Shown: positions 16,251 through 25,720 of the stretch, one piece after another
Position numbering within the stretch: the stretch's first letter is position 1
Layout of the letters: every line of letters begins with the position of its first letter
Assembly (NCBI RefSeq): GCF_003730295.1
Contig: NZ_QTSZ01000016.1
Location: 1-57,828, forward strand
DNA length: 57,828 bases
Reading direction: 5' to 3'
Source of the DNA: Ornithinibacillus gellani
GTDB lineage: Bacteria; Bacillota; Bacilli; Bacillales; Amphibacillaceae
Notes under the pieces: model-generated
The model's input: the letters and a program-made list of their open reading frames with translations, nothing else
What the model was told of the DNA's origin: nothing
The model's database searches: none
Position numbers and translations under genes: made by a program

Positions 16251-16292
16251 GAACATTTGTTCTATTATACCACAACAAGAGAACGTATGCAC
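16251..16292 (-). promoter_or_regulatory. -10 element with LexA (DinR) box
   Basis: GAACATTTGTTC at 16251-16262 fits the Bacillus LexA consensus CGAACRNRYGTTYC at 13 of 14 positions when flanks are included. It lies directly downstream of a consensus -10 (TATAAT on the minus strand, 16264-16269). A second, weaker half-match (GAACGTATGCAC, 16281-16292) is on the other side of the -10. The arrangement fits SOS repression of the mini-WYL gene. Confidence 0.65.
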
Positions 16293-16325
16293 TCTTTTTT
16301 CGAAATGTGATCATGAGGATTTGGT

Positions 16326-16985
16326 TCATCCATGAATTTTTTGCAATCCAGCTTCCTCTACCAGATAAACCCCCTTCCCTTCCATTTCTGTACATATCCC
16401 ATTATGAAAATAGATACCGGTGTTTTCATCTATGCCATAAACGGTACTATCTGTAAATGTTGCTGCTATCTTTTTGGCATGTGCTTCTTCTCTCCATTGC
16501 GAAAAATGTACCGCTATTAATACTTGCTTTAGCAAGCCCAACCCTGGCCGTTGTGCACGTTCACATTCCAAACGATCTTGATCAGATATGACACAATGCT
16601 CCAAACTGATGAGTGCTCCTGCTGAAAATCCAGCTACTGGTACACCTGCAGCGTATCTTGCCTGAATGGTCTCTGCAATTCGGGTATCAACAATATAATC
16701 CGCATATTTACTTGTATCCCCACCACCAATAATGATTCCCGCACTTTGGTTTAATTGATTGGTAACATTTTTAATTGGTGTAGACGGAAGAGGAATAAAG
16801 CTAAAATGCTGTAAGCCCCTTTCCTCCAACGCTCTCGTGTAATTGGGCATATATTGTTCCCATCCATCCCGCTCCACAACCAAGATCGAAATCGGTCCCG
16901 TTTTATGGATGAGGTTATTAAATCTTTGTGCCAACTTTATCGTAAATGGCGGCCCACCACCAAACAGAAATAGATGTTGACCCAT
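16326..16985 (-). CDS. Peptidase S51 (dipeptidase E/cyanophycinase-like) family protein
   Basis: 219-residue class I glutamine-amidotransferase-like fold of the S51 type. The N-terminal LFLFGGG, the IIGGGDT turn near residue 85-91, and the nucleophile elbow GFSAGAL with Ser121 are present. A His at 160 (AVHFSQ) is a candidate for the catalytic histidine. Family members hydrolyse Asp-X dipeptides or related peptides in the cytoplasm; the substrate here is unknown. GGGGGAG precedes ATG 16985. The gene is divergent from the Wadjet operon and convergent on nothing. The adjacent mini-WYL gene starts 93 bases beyond its stop and is controlled separately. Confidence 0.85.
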   Translation of the reverse strand: MGQHLFLFGGGPPFTIKLAQRFNNLIHKTGPISILVVERDGWEQYMPNYTRALEERGLQHFSFIPLPSTPIKNVTNQLNQSAGIIIGGGDTSKYADYIVDTRIAETIQARYAAGVPVAGFSAGALISLEHCVISDQDRLECERAQRPGLGLLKQVLIAVHFSQWREEAHAKKIAATFTDSTVYGIDENTGIYFHNGICTEMEGKGVYLVEEAGLQKIHG

Positions 16986-17046
16986 TGGACTCCCCCTATG
17001 CTTTTATTTCATACTATATCATGGGGGTTCAAATTGTGGTAATCCA

Positions 17047-17074
17047 TTGGAAAATTAGCTTATTCCTTTATAAT
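17047..17074 (+). promoter_or_regulatory. Sigma-A promoter of the Wadjet operon
   Basis: TTGGAA (17047-17052), 16-base spacer, TATAAT (17069-17074). A small palindrome, TCCTTT/AAAGGA (17064-17081), spans the -10 element and could be an operator. Start of jetA is about 58 bases downstream. Confidence 0.6.
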
Positions 17075-17132
17075 GAAAGGATAGTATCCATAAAGTGATT
17101 TTTACCTTATTAATAAAAAGGAGTCTATCACC

Positions 17133-18596
17133 GTGCAAAAGAACTTTGAAAAGGTTGCCGAGGTAAGCTATCTTGCCGCAGATAATTATGAACGATATCG
17201 TGCTATAATGAATTTCTTTTATAAGCAGCACCGTCAAATGAATGACCTGTTATATCGCAAGGATATACTAGAATATATGCATTCTCTATATGCACAGAAT
17301 GAGTACGCTGAAAAAGAGTTGGAACAAGATTTACATGCGCTTACCTCTTGGGGAAATATCGTGCCTCGCCAAGAAATGAGTGAACCAAAATCAATCCAGG
17401 AATATAAAAATAAACACTTTCGTTATCAAATTACAGAAACAAGCATTGCACTGGAAGAAATGATGGATAAATTAGAAAACAGCTCTGGAAAAAGTAGAGG
17501 CTCCCTTGATAAAAACACATTTGAACGTCTATTAAATAGCCTTACTTTACTCCAATCCGAGAATGATTCAGTTAAATTATTGAATACCTGGGATGATGTA
17601 CAAACACATTTTACCAATATCAAAAATAATACATCAGATTATATCGGATATTTGCATAGTGACCAAGCAGAAGCAGTCATGCAAACAGAAGCATTTCTCG
17701 TTTTCAAGGATAAATTCATTTTTTATTTACGTGACTTTATTGTTACCATGCAAAATACAGCCGATCGTATTCAAAAAGAAATAACCAATGTCAGTGAGGA
17801 TCGGTTGGAAACTATCTTTCAATTGGTAGTCGATAAAGAAAAAAAGATTCCAAGCACTGCCTTAAACGGTTTTGATGAAAAAGGTTTGCGAATAGAATTT
17901 TTTGGTATTTGGCAAAGTATCCGCGCGTGGTTTATTAGTGATGACAATAAAACCAGCGAATATAGCTCTCTCATCAAACAAACAACTTATGCAATAAGTA
18001 AGATGACACGAATGATTCAACGTTTTAGCGACCGCAGACAGCAATACCAAAGTCGAAAGAAAGACTATATCAAGCTCGCTAAATGGTTTTACCAATGTGA
18101 AGAGTTGGATGAGGTGCACCGTCTCTCAGCAATCATGTTTGGAGCTGCACATACGAAGCATTTTTATGCGGATCCTTTAGAAACAAGCAATAAGCATTCC
18201 GATCTTTGGGAGGTTGCTCCTAGTCATCATCAAACAGAGCCACGAATTCGGGCTTATCGGACAAGAACAAAGGCAGCGAGTTTCCAGCGCAAATCAACTG
18301 CAAAACGGGAACTGCTGGAAGGTATTTTGGAAGAAAGAGCTGTGTTGGAAAATCAAATGAAAGGCCTGATTCAGGATCAAAAAATTGACCTTGGCATACA
18401 TCAGACTGTGCCAATCGCAATTCGAAAAGTGTTTCTGCGTTGGCTCAGTTTAACCTATCAACAAGAAAAACGCGCCATATCGACAGAATTTGGCTTTCAA
18501 GTGAAAACAATTATCTATCCGGAAAGACGTATCAAACTGGAATCAGAGGATGGCATTTTAACAATGCCACATGTTGTATTTGAAATACAACAATGA
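17133..18596 (+). CDS. jetA: Wadjet type I subunit JetA (DUF2397/TIGR02677-like)
   Basis: 487-residue protein, first gene of a complete jetABCD operon. In Wadjet complexes JetA is the kleisin-like subunit that links the SMC-like heads of JetC. The N-terminal region (AADNYERYRAIMNFFY, about 15-30) and the winged-helix-like segment after it (DLLYRKDILEYMHSL) look like the DUF2397 family of type I systems. The start is GTG 17133 with AAGGAG nine bases upstream. Gene order, sizes and spacing (42 bases to jetB) support the assignment. Wadjet restricts circular plasmids by loop extrusion and cleavage (established for related systems); no loss of key regions is seen here. Confidence 0.88.
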   Translation: MQKNFEKVAEVSYLAADNYERYRAIMNFFYKQHRQMNDLLYRKDILEYMHSLYAQNEYAEKELEQDLHALTSWGNIVPRQEMSEPKSIQEYKNKHFRYQITETSIALEEMMDKLENSSGKSRGSLDKNTFERLLNSLTLLQSENDSVKLLNTWDDVQTHFTNIKNNTSDYIGYLHSDQAEAVMQTEAFLVFKDKFIFYLRDFIVTMQNTADRIQKEITNVSEDRLETIFQLVVDKEKKIPSTALNGFDEKGLRIEFFGIWQSIRAWFISDDNKTSEYSSLIKQTTYAISKMTRMIQRFSDRRQQYQSRKKDYIKLAKWFYQCEELDEVHRLSAIMFGAAHTKHFYADPLETSNKHSDLWEVAPSHHQTEPRIRAYRTRTKAASFQRKSTAKRELLEGILEERAVLENQMKGLIQDQKIDLGIHQTVPIAIRKVFLRWLSLTYQQEKRAISTEFGFQVKTIIYPERRIKLESEDGILTMPHVVFEIQQ

Positions 18597-18638
18597 AAGC
18601 ATGTGAATCAATTACGAAATAAAGGATGGTGAACATCA

Positions 18639-19775
18639 ATGACACAGGAACAAATCCAAACCTGTATCGGTTATTTGTTCGAAAACTTTTGGATTATCCG
18701 CGAATATCAACGGGATGAATACTTCCAGGTAAAAAAGAATGAAAAAGAAATAAGAAAAATTCTGGAACGACAATTTGGCCTTCGCCTGCGGGTCCATGCC
18801 AAATTTATCCGTTTGGAAAAAATCCCTTATTTCCCACAACCGTGGATGGGCATTGCATCATTCACACAAAAAATGGATTATGTACTATTCGCCTGTGCTA
18901 TGGCTTTTACCGAAGATAAAGGAGAAGGAGAGCCGTTTTTATTAGAAGAATTGATTGAAGAGATTAAACATCATTATCCCGCAGCTGATGAACTTGACTG
19001 GACAAACTTTAACCAGCGAAAAAGCTTGGTTCGTGTGTTAAACATGATGACAAATCAGCATCTAATTGAAGTAATTGAAGGTGACCAAGAAGCTTTTGCT
19101 AGTGACCGACAAACAGAAATTTTATATAAGGTCAGTACCTATAGCCGCTACTTTATGCGATCCTATCCACAAGATTTGGCAGATCTGAAGGGTTGGCAGG
19201 AGCTTGCGGAAATAACCAAAGATTCCAGAGAAGACACGGTTCGACTAGAGGCATTTCAACGTTTGTTGATGGAACCCGCTATTCAAAGAACGAAAGATAA
19301 TGATCATCTTTTTTACTATTTTCGTAATAAGCAGCAGTATATTGAAGGTGTAATCGAAGCTTATACTCCGTTTACCTTTGAATTGACAAAAGACGTCGCC
19401 ATGCTGACCATTCCTGACCGACTCAGACAGTATACATTATTTCCTGCTCCGAAAATGGCCGATGAATCTTTACTGCATCTAGCTGATTTAATCCGAAAAA
19501 AATCATTCCAGCATGATGAATATGGCGTGATTCAATTAAGTGCCAATCAATGGAAAATGCTTATCGGTGAAGTGATAGATAACTATCGTGTTGGCTGGTC
19601 CAAAGAATACCGCGAAAGCTCGCTAAACAAGCTGATGGACATGATGTTGGAAAACGGAAAAGCATGGGGATTCTTTGAAGAGGACCATCTCGGTAATGTA
19701 TCTATCTCTCCATCCTTTGCACGGCAAATAGGGACATTTCCAGAAGATTTTAAACAGACAACTGGGAAAGTGTAA
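18639..19775 (+). CDS. jetB: Wadjet type I subunit JetB (DUF2398/TIGR02678-like)
   Basis: 378-residue protein, the second Wadjet gene. JetB is the KITE-type winged-helix subunit that binds JetA in the MukBEF-like core. An N-terminal segment near residues 15-55 (ENFWIIREYQRDEYF...LERQFGLRLRV) matches the expected DUF2398 start, where the family has a conserved Ile-Arg pattern before a helical region. GGATGG precedes ATG 18639. It lies between jetA and jetC with short gaps, so one transcript is expected. The assignment relies partly on gene order and size. Confidence 0.85.
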   Translation: MTQEQIQTCIGYLFENFWIIREYQRDEYFQVKKNEKEIRKILERQFGLRLRVHAKFIRLEKIPYFPQPWMGIASFTQKMDYVLFACAMAFTEDKGEGEPFLLEELIEEIKHHYPAADELDWTNFNQRKSLVRVLNMMTNQHLIEVIEGDQEAFASDRQTEILYKVSTYSRYFMRSYPQDLADLKGWQELAEITKDSREDTVRLEAFQRLLMEPAIQRTKDNDHLFYYFRNKQQYIEGVIEAYTPFTFELTKDVAMLTIPDRLRQYTLFPAPKMADESLLHLADLIRKKSFQHDEYGVIQLSANQWKMLIGEVIDNYRVGWSKEYRESSLNKLMDMMLENGKAWGFFEEDHLGNVSISPSFARQIGTFPEDFKQTTGKV

Positions 19776-19838
19776 AGTCATAAAGATATGAATCTTCACG
19801 TTATGCATTGATTTTAATATCATCAAGGAGGTTTACCT

Positions 19839-22800
19839 GTGGAACAGAATAAATGGATTGCTAATCGAGTTGGCCTAATAAACTTTTGGTACTATGATGA
19901 GCAAATATATGAATTCTCAGATGGAAAAATGCTACTGCGCGGATCTAATGGTTCCGGAAAATCCGTTACCATGCAAAGTCTGCTTCCTGTATTACTGGAT
20001 GGGCGTACAGAACCAAGCAGACTAGACTCATTTAAAAGTAAATCCCGGCGTATGGAGGATTATTTACTAGGTGAGGAACAAATCTCTAAATTAAATGAAC
20101 GCACTGGCTATCTTTTTATGGAATTTAAGCGCGTGAATGCTGATCGATACATGACGATCGGTATTGGGCTGCAAGCGAAGCGAGGCAGTGGGCTTAAGAA
20201 ATGGTATTTCGGTATTACCGATGGAAGAAGAATTGGCGAACATTTTAGTCTATATGATCAGTTAAGTGGTGAGGATTTACAGCCACTTTCTCAACGACAA
20301 TTAATCAATCGCATTGGGACTGGCGGCAAGGTGATGACAGTACAAAAGGAATATCAGCAATTTGTTAATGATCGTATCTTTGGCTTTAAAGAAATGCAAC
20401 AATTTGAAGATTGCTTGGCATTGCTAATTGAATTAAGAAGCCCAAAGCTGTCACGCGATTTTAGGCCTACTGTTATTTATTCCATCTTAACCAACTCCCT
20501 TCCTGCCTTAAAGGAGGATGACTTACAACCTGTATCTCGCAGTCTGGAACAAATTGATGAAAGTCGACAGCGCTTGGAGCAATTGGAACGTGAACAAAAA
20601 GCAATTGAAAAGATCAATGCAAGCTATGAACGATTGTATCAAGAGAAATTGACCATTATTGCCCACAAATGGCAAGAAGCTGAGAAATTACGTCAACAAG
20701 AGGCAGATACTATTGAAAAGCATCAAACAAAGCTGGCAGAAATCGATAGAGCGTTTAAAGCACTGCAACAAAACATGGCAGATCTCAATCAGAATATGGA
20801 TATATGGGAATCTGAAAAGAATGATTTGCAGCAGCACGAAGCCTATCAGCTTGTTGCCAAGGGGGAAGAATTAAAAGAACAGCTTCAGGAGGCAATACAA
20901 TCTGCTAACAAATGGAAACAGCAATGGACCAGAAAACAAGACCAATTTCACAACCATAACAGACAAATCGAACAGTATGAAGCTGATTTACAAGAGCATC
21001 AAAAGCAATGTGAAGCATTTTTATCCGAATTGCAGGATCATGCACAATCGAGCGGGTTTCAACAACGACACGAACAACATTACACAGACATGGAGAGATT
21101 GGCGGATCAATATGACTATACGTATTGGCAGCGCGATATTCGCACATATCGTAATCATCTCAAGGATTGTGTGCATATTTTCAGCCGTTTGGATGAGCTG
21201 CGGAAAGAAATGCTTGAGCTGGATAAATTATTAGGTGACTGCAATGAGAAAGTAGAAACAGCTCGACAACAGGAGCGCCATTGGCAAATGATTTTCACAG
21301 AAGAAAAAGAACGAATTGCCGATGCGCTTATTGGCTGGCGTGATCAAGCACCATTCTCTATACCGGAAATTGAATTCCAGGAAGTACTACGCCGCCTGGA
21401 ACAGCTGTACGAAGAAGTCACGCGATTCTCGTTCATGCTCGACCCAATAATTGATGCTAAAAATACGTATATACAAACGTTGGCAAATCAATTAGCTCCA
21501 AATCGAGCGGAACAAAAAATCACCCAAGAAAATATCGAGGAAGTACAGCGGGATATAGAGGATTGGCAAACGAAAAAAGATCCTGTGCCCTATCGCACGA
21601 AAGCGACGGAGGCATATCGCGAGCAGTTGAAGGAGACGGGTATTCAGGCGCATCCCTTCTATGATTGCATAGATTTCCAGGACCATGTGGATGATACAAC
21701 CCGGAACCGACTGGAAGCCGCACTGCTGGAAAGTGGTTTGTTGGATGCACTCGTTGCAGACGGAACATTACAATTAAAAGCAGATCGCCAAATCCTTCCT
21801 AAGCCATTGCTTTTACAGGAAACATTAGCAGATTATTTAACAATGGATGCAAATAACACCGAAATCAATGAGCGCTTAATTACTAGTTTATTGCAATCCA
21901 TTGCGGTAGAAGCAAATATAACTGCATTAGATTCAGTAGATGCCCCAGTGATAGCATTGGATGGCTCTTATCGTTTGGAAAATATCATAGGTATGGCAGA
22001 CCCACAATATTTAACTTCTTTTATAGGACAAGCAAGCCGCACCAGATTTCGTGAAGAAAAAATTAAAGCATTAATGGCTGAAAAGGAAAAACTAGCAGAG
22101 CAACTTCATCAACTGCAAGAAACAGAGCGTGAATTGTTAAACAAACAACAGCTTGCAGAAACTGCTCTAGAGCAATTACCAGATGAAGAGAATTTACGCT
22201 TTGCGAATACGCAACTGGAGCAATCTGTAAGACAGATGCAAATATTATCAGAAGAAGCCGAAAGACATCAAAAAAATCTCGAATCCAAAAGAAATGAACA
22301 GCGAACAAGTTATGCCGATATGATGCAACTTACGAAAACAGATAATATAGAAAAGACACTAATTGCATATCACGAGGCGGAACAGGCGCATACGGATTAT
22401 ACAGATGCTTTTCAGGATTGGATTACCGAATTGGAACGGATGCGGGGTGTAAAGCGTTCCCTGGAGCAGGCTGCCAATCAATTATTATCCATCGAGGAAG
22501 ATTTGGAGCGTGCCGAACAAGATTATAAAGAGATGGAGCAGACGGTACAAGATATTGAAAATCGCTTGGCCTCAAATAAGGAAATGCAAAAACTACAAGA
22601 TGTTGAAAAAATCAAACTCAAAATTGAAACATGTATCCGTAACTTGAAACAAGGTAAAGAACAACTGAAAACATTCCAATCCGAGCAATTGGAACTACAA
22701 AGAGAGCAATCCTCAGAGGAAAAAACGTTAGAAATAGAGCAGGAAAAATTTAAATTTGACGAACCATTTGCAGGCCTTTGGAAAGAAACTTTTGAATCAG

Positions 22801-23966
22801 AGGTACATCGGTACGAAACCGCGAAGCAGGATTTACAACAATTCGCGAAACAGTTAACGACAAATTGGGAATTAGTTGATAAACGCCTGATTACGTTAAA
22901 TACTAATTTTGAGTCCGCATATCGTGAAAATGAGGGGGATCTATTGGACTATCGTTTGCGTATAAACCAAATAGATGCACTAGAAACACCAGACTGGCTA
23001 CAGTATACAGACCATCATCAACATCAAGATAAAATTTCAGTTTGGGAAATGACAAAACAGATGAAGATTATGGAGGTCAATACAGACGGAGCATGGAGAA
23101 GTCCTTCCGTCTTACAACAGTCCCTCCTTGAACAAATCGATGAGGTCAATCTGGTACTGCGAAAAAGTGATGAAGAATTATTTGAGGAAATTATTTTCCA
23201 TTCTGTCGGAAATATTTTACGGGCACTTATCAAAAAAGGGCAACGTTGGGTCGATCAAATGAATCAAATATTATTGGCTCAGGATAATTCATCCGGACTG
23301 GCATTATCCCTTAAATGGAAACCGAAAGCTGCCGACTCAGAAGAGATGCTATCTACTTCCGAATTGGTGAAGCTGTTATTAAAAGATACAAGCATTTTGA
23401 AGGACGCAGATATTGAGAAAATTAAATATTACTTCCAAGAAAAAATAGCTCAAGCAAAAATTCAGCGGGATGAATCAGAGGATTATGAATCATTGTATCA
23501 AGTACTACAGGAAGTTCTGGATTATCGTCAATGGTTTAGCTTTGAATTGCATTATTCCAAAGGTTTTCCAAATAAGGTGGAACTAACAAACACGCGTTTC
23601 AATCGTTTTAGCGGTGGCGAAAAAGCAACCGCGATGTATTTGCCGCTGTTCACCGCCATGTATTCACGCTATCAAGATGCTAACGCAGATGCACCCTATT
23701 TAATTACGTTGGACGAAGCTTTTGCTGGTATCGACGACTTAAATATCTCTGAACTATTCAAGGCGATGGAGCAGCTGGAGTTTAATTACATGATTAATTC
23801 CCAAGCGCTTTATGGTGAATATCCAACTGTGACAAGTATTAACACATACGAATTAATTAGACCAAATAACGCGGACACTGTTTCTACTCTGCTCTACCAC
23901 TGGGACGGAAAAACGAGTACAATTATTCCGCCTAAGGAGTTGATGCATGATGGAGCGAAATCTTAA
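19839..23966 (+). CDS. jetC: Wadjet type I SMC-like ATPase JetC (TIGR02680-like)
   Basis: 1375-residue SMC/SbcC-like ATPase, the motor of the Wadjet complex. An ABC half at the N-terminus has Walker A GSNGSGKS (35-42). Two long coiled-coil arms, rich in Gln, Glu and Lys, follow on either side of a hinge (about residues 560-740). The C-terminal half has the signature FSGGEKA and Walker B YLITLDEAFAGIDD. The whole ATPase is intact. The start is GTG 19839, behind AAGGAGG at 7 bases. The last 20 bases overlap jetD, indicating coupling. Expected role: dimerise, extrude DNA loops and detect small circular DNA. Confidence 0.93.
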   Translation: MEQNKWIANRVGLINFWYYDEQIYEFSDGKMLLRGSNGSGKSVTMQSLLPVLLDGRTEPSRLDSFKSKSRRMEDYLLGEEQISKLNERTGYLFMEFKRVNADRYMTIGIGLQAKRGSGLKKWYFGITDGRRIGEHFSLYDQLSGEDLQPLSQRQLINRIGTGGKVMTVQKEYQQFVNDRIFGFKEMQQFEDCLALLIELRSPKLSRDFRPTVIYSILTNSLPALKEDDLQPVSRSLEQIDESRQRLEQLEREQKAIEKINASYERLYQEKLTIIAHKWQEAEKLRQQEADTIEKHQTKLAEIDRAFKALQQNMADLNQNMDIWESEKNDLQQHEAYQLVAKGEELKEQLQEAIQSANKWKQQWTRKQDQFHNHNRQIEQYEADLQEHQKQCEAFLSELQDHAQSSGFQQRHEQHYTDMERLADQYDYTYWQRDIRTYRNHLKDCVHIFSRLDELRKEMLELDKLLGDCNEKVETARQQERHWQMIFTEEKERIADALIGWRDQAPFSIPEIEFQEVLRRLEQLYEEVTRFSFMLDPIIDAKNTYIQTLANQLAPNRAEQKITQENIEEVQRDIEDWQTKKDPVPYRTKATEAYREQLKETGIQAHPFYDCIDFQDHVDDTTRNRLEAALLESGLLDALVADGTLQLKADRQILPKPLLLQETLADYLTMDANNTEINERLITSLLQSIAVEANITALDSVDAPVIALDGSYRLENIIGMADPQYLTSFIGQASRTRFREEKIKALMAEKEKLAEQLHQLQETERELLNKQQLAETALEQLPDEENLRFANTQLEQSVRQMQILSEEAERHQKNLESKRNEQRTSYADMMQLTKTDNIEKTLIAYHEAEQAHTDYTDAFQDWITELERMRGVKRSLEQAANQLLSIEEDLERAEQDYKEMEQTVQDIENRLASNKEMQKLQDVEKIKLKIETCIRNLKQGKEQLKTFQSEQLELQREQSSEEKTLEIEQEKFKFDEPFAGLWKETFESEVHRYETAKQDLQQFAKQLTTNWELVDKRLITLNTNFESAYRENEGDLLDYRLRINQIDALETPDWLQYTDHHQHQDKISVWEMTKQMKIMEVNTDGAWRSPSVLQQSLLEQIDEVNLVLRKSDEELFEEIIFHSVGNILRALIKKGQRWVDQMNQILLAQDNSSGLALSLKWKPKAADSEEMLSTSELVKLLLKDTSILKDADIEKIKYYFQEKIAQAKIQRDESEDYESLYQVLQEVLDYRQWFSFELHYSKGFPNKVELTNTRFNRFSGGEKATAMYLPLFTAMYSRYQDANADAPYLITLDEAFAGIDDLNISELFKAMEQLEFNYMINSQALYGEYPTVTSINTYELIRPNNADTVSTLLYHWDGKTSTIIPPKELMHDGAKS

Positions 23967-25266
23967 AAAAGAAGCCGTTCAATACTTTAAACAACAGCCT
24001 GTTATGGTCACTTGTTTACAGGTCATGCAGCAAAAATATGCTACCTATGGTAAATTAACCGGTACGATTCCAAAAAGGCGATTGGAACGTTTGGATTTAA
24101 CACCCCTGTTGAGATATTTCAGCTGGGGTGAATGGGAATATGAAAAACAAAAAAGCATTTCCATAAAAAAGTTTATCGATATTTATAACGAGAGTGTATA
24201 TGGTGAAATTCCATTTGAAGCCGTTATCGAAGGTGTACTAGGTGAACCACTCGTATCCAATCAAGCCCGCAAGGAAAAAATACAACAGCAGCATCAAGCA
24301 TTTATCAAAGCCGTTCGTACATTTGATAAACGGTTTGAAAATGCTTTTGCCAATGAACCTAAATCAATCTTTTTTGAATGGTATCTGGAAAACGAAAGGG
24401 AATGTCTTTCCGCTTTTCGAACTGTCGCACGAAGCATTGCCCGGTTACCAACAAGCTATACGAGATTACCTGTGTTCGCCCACCAAGTCACCGGGAATCC
24501 ACATGCTTTTGATACGAATACAAGAACGGGAAAATTATTGCAATATATGTTACGTGACATCCTTCAAAAAGAAAATGAAATGGAAAATATCTTGGAAAAG
24601 GATGTAATCACAAATGAACAAGCAACCTCCCTTTATTCTGCTGCGGAAAAGGAAAATGAACTATATGCAAGCTTCCATCTTATTAAAGATGATATTATGA
24701 ATTTTGTAGCAGTTAACGGCTTACGTGCGTTCCAGGGTGACCAACCATTACCTTTATGGGATGCTGCGTGTGATGCAAAACAAACTTGGAACGTTCCAGT
24801 CCGGCAATTACTTTCTGTGGACCGTATAGAACCAGCTTTACAACAAAAGTTATTTTTAATTGAAAACTCAGGTGTGTATTCTATTTTATTGGATAGGTTT
24901 CCCACATTGCCAATGATATGTTCCAATGGCCAATTTCGCTATGCGGTGTGGTTATTGTTAGAGCGATTAGACTCGAAAACAGAAATCTATTATTCAGGTG
25001 ATTTGGATCCTGAAGGAATGCTTATTGCTGAGCGATTGTACGCCCGTTACCCTAACCAAGTAAAGCTATTGCAAATGGATCTTGAGGCATATACCAACGT
25101 AAAATCAACAGAAAAGATTTCAGAACGCCGACTAAAAATATTGGATCAACTAACACACCCAAGTCTGCTGAAAATAAGCGAGAAAGTCCGTCAGCAACAG
25201 ATGGCAGGTTATCAAGAAGGCGTGATTGAAGCACTTATCAATCAAATAGAGACTTTAATCGAATAA
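23947..25266 (+). CDS. jetD: Wadjet type I nuclease subunit JetD (DUF2399/TIGR02679-like)
   Basis: 439-residue protein, the nuclease of the Wadjet complex. The Toprim-like catalytic motifs are present: Glu306 in LIENSG, and the DxD pair Asp352/Asp354 in SGDLDPEG. The segment VTGNPHAFDTNTRTGKLL (about 181-198) matches the type I family signature (TGxPHAxD). It starts at ATG 23947 inside jetC, with AAGGAG upstream. The neighbouring Met at codon 2 is an alternative start. All catalytic acids seen suggest an active enzyme. The stop at 25264-25266 runs straight into a GC-rich repeat hairpin that could end the transcript. Confidence 0.9.
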   Translation: MMERNLKKEAVQYFKQQPVMVTCLQVMQQKYATYGKLTGTIPKRRLERLDLTPLLRYFSWGEWEYEKQKSISIKKFIDIYNESVYGEIPFEAVIEGVLGEPLVSNQARKEKIQQQHQAFIKAVRTFDKRFENAFANEPKSIFFEWYLENERECLSAFRTVARSIARLPTSYTRLPVFAHQVTGNPHAFDTNTRTGKLLQYMLRDILQKENEMENILEKDVITNEQATSLYSAAEKENELYASFHLIKDDIMNFVAVNGLRAFQGDQPLPLWDAACDAKQTWNVPVRQLLSVDRIEPALQQKLFLIENSGVYSILLDRFPTLPMICSNGQFRYAVWLLLERLDSKTEIYYSGDLDPEGMLIAERLYARYPNQVKLLQMDLEAYTNVKSTEKISERRLKILDQLTHPSLLKISEKVRQQQMAGYQEGVIEALINQIETLIE

Positions 25267-25300
25267 TCAGGGGGGGTTTTGCGCTTCCCCCACGATAGCC
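25265..25300 (+). repeat. GC-rich hairpin repeat after jetD (dispersed repeat copy)
   Basis: The sequence from AATCAG (25265) through a GGGGGG/CCCCC hairpin (25271-25291) resembles the hairpin module of the 155-bp tandem repeat at 56.6-57.0 kb. It probably doubles as the 3' end of the jet transcript, though no T-run follows. Confidence 0.5.
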
Positions 25301-25354
25301 GCTCTGGAAATTATTTCACTCTCATATTTTTGGGAAAGTATAGAAATAGACATG

Positions 25355-25387
25355 CAGGTCGAATCCGTTAGTTCGGATTCCGACCTG
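25355..25387. other. Long imperfect hairpin
   Basis: Arms CAGGTCGAATCCG (25355-25367) and CGGATTCCGACCTG (25374-25387) pair over 13 bp with one bulge. No T-run follows, so its role is unclear. It lies between the end of the jet operon and the 52-bp tandem repeats. Confidence 0.45.
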
Positions 25388-25434
25388 TATACTTACGTTT
25401 TGAGCAGATTTTTCGAATGGGGCCTCTATAGATA

Positions 25435-25709
25435 TTATCTTACTCCACTTCGGTAATAAACACGTTTTCGAGTAACTTAAATGCTGTTTATCTTACTCCA
25501 TTTCCGAAAATACACGATTTCACATAACTTAAAAGCCGTTTATCTTACTCCATTTCTGAAAATTCATAATTTCGAGTAACTTAAATGCTGTTTATCTTAC
25601 TCCATTTTCGAAATTACACAATTTCGCGTAACTTAAATGCTGTTTATCTTACTCCATTTTCGAAAATTCATGATTTCGAGTAACTTAAATGCTGTTTAAC
25701 TTACTCCAA
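25435..25709. repeat. Tandem repeat, five units of 52-53 bp
   Basis: Units begin at 25435, 25488, 25540, 25592 and 25644, with a partial sixth at 25696. Each unit runs TTATCTTACTCCATTT..CGA.., then TTTCGAGTAACTTAAATGCTG. Within a unit, GAGTAA and TTACTC form an inverted repeat around CTTAAATGCTG, so each junction can fold. There are no unique spacers, cas genes or open frames. The stretch is non-coding and lies between two convergent transcription units. Confidence 0.85.
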
Positions 25710-25720
25710 ACCAATATAGC

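Noticed and set aside
18220-18420. Antisense ORFs inside jetA to jetD
   Set aside because: They are shadows of real coding sequence on the other strand, without start signals.
25435-25709. CRISPR array at the 52-bp repeat
   Set aside because: Units are contiguous with no unique spacers, the whole 52 bp is repeated, and no cas gene is near.
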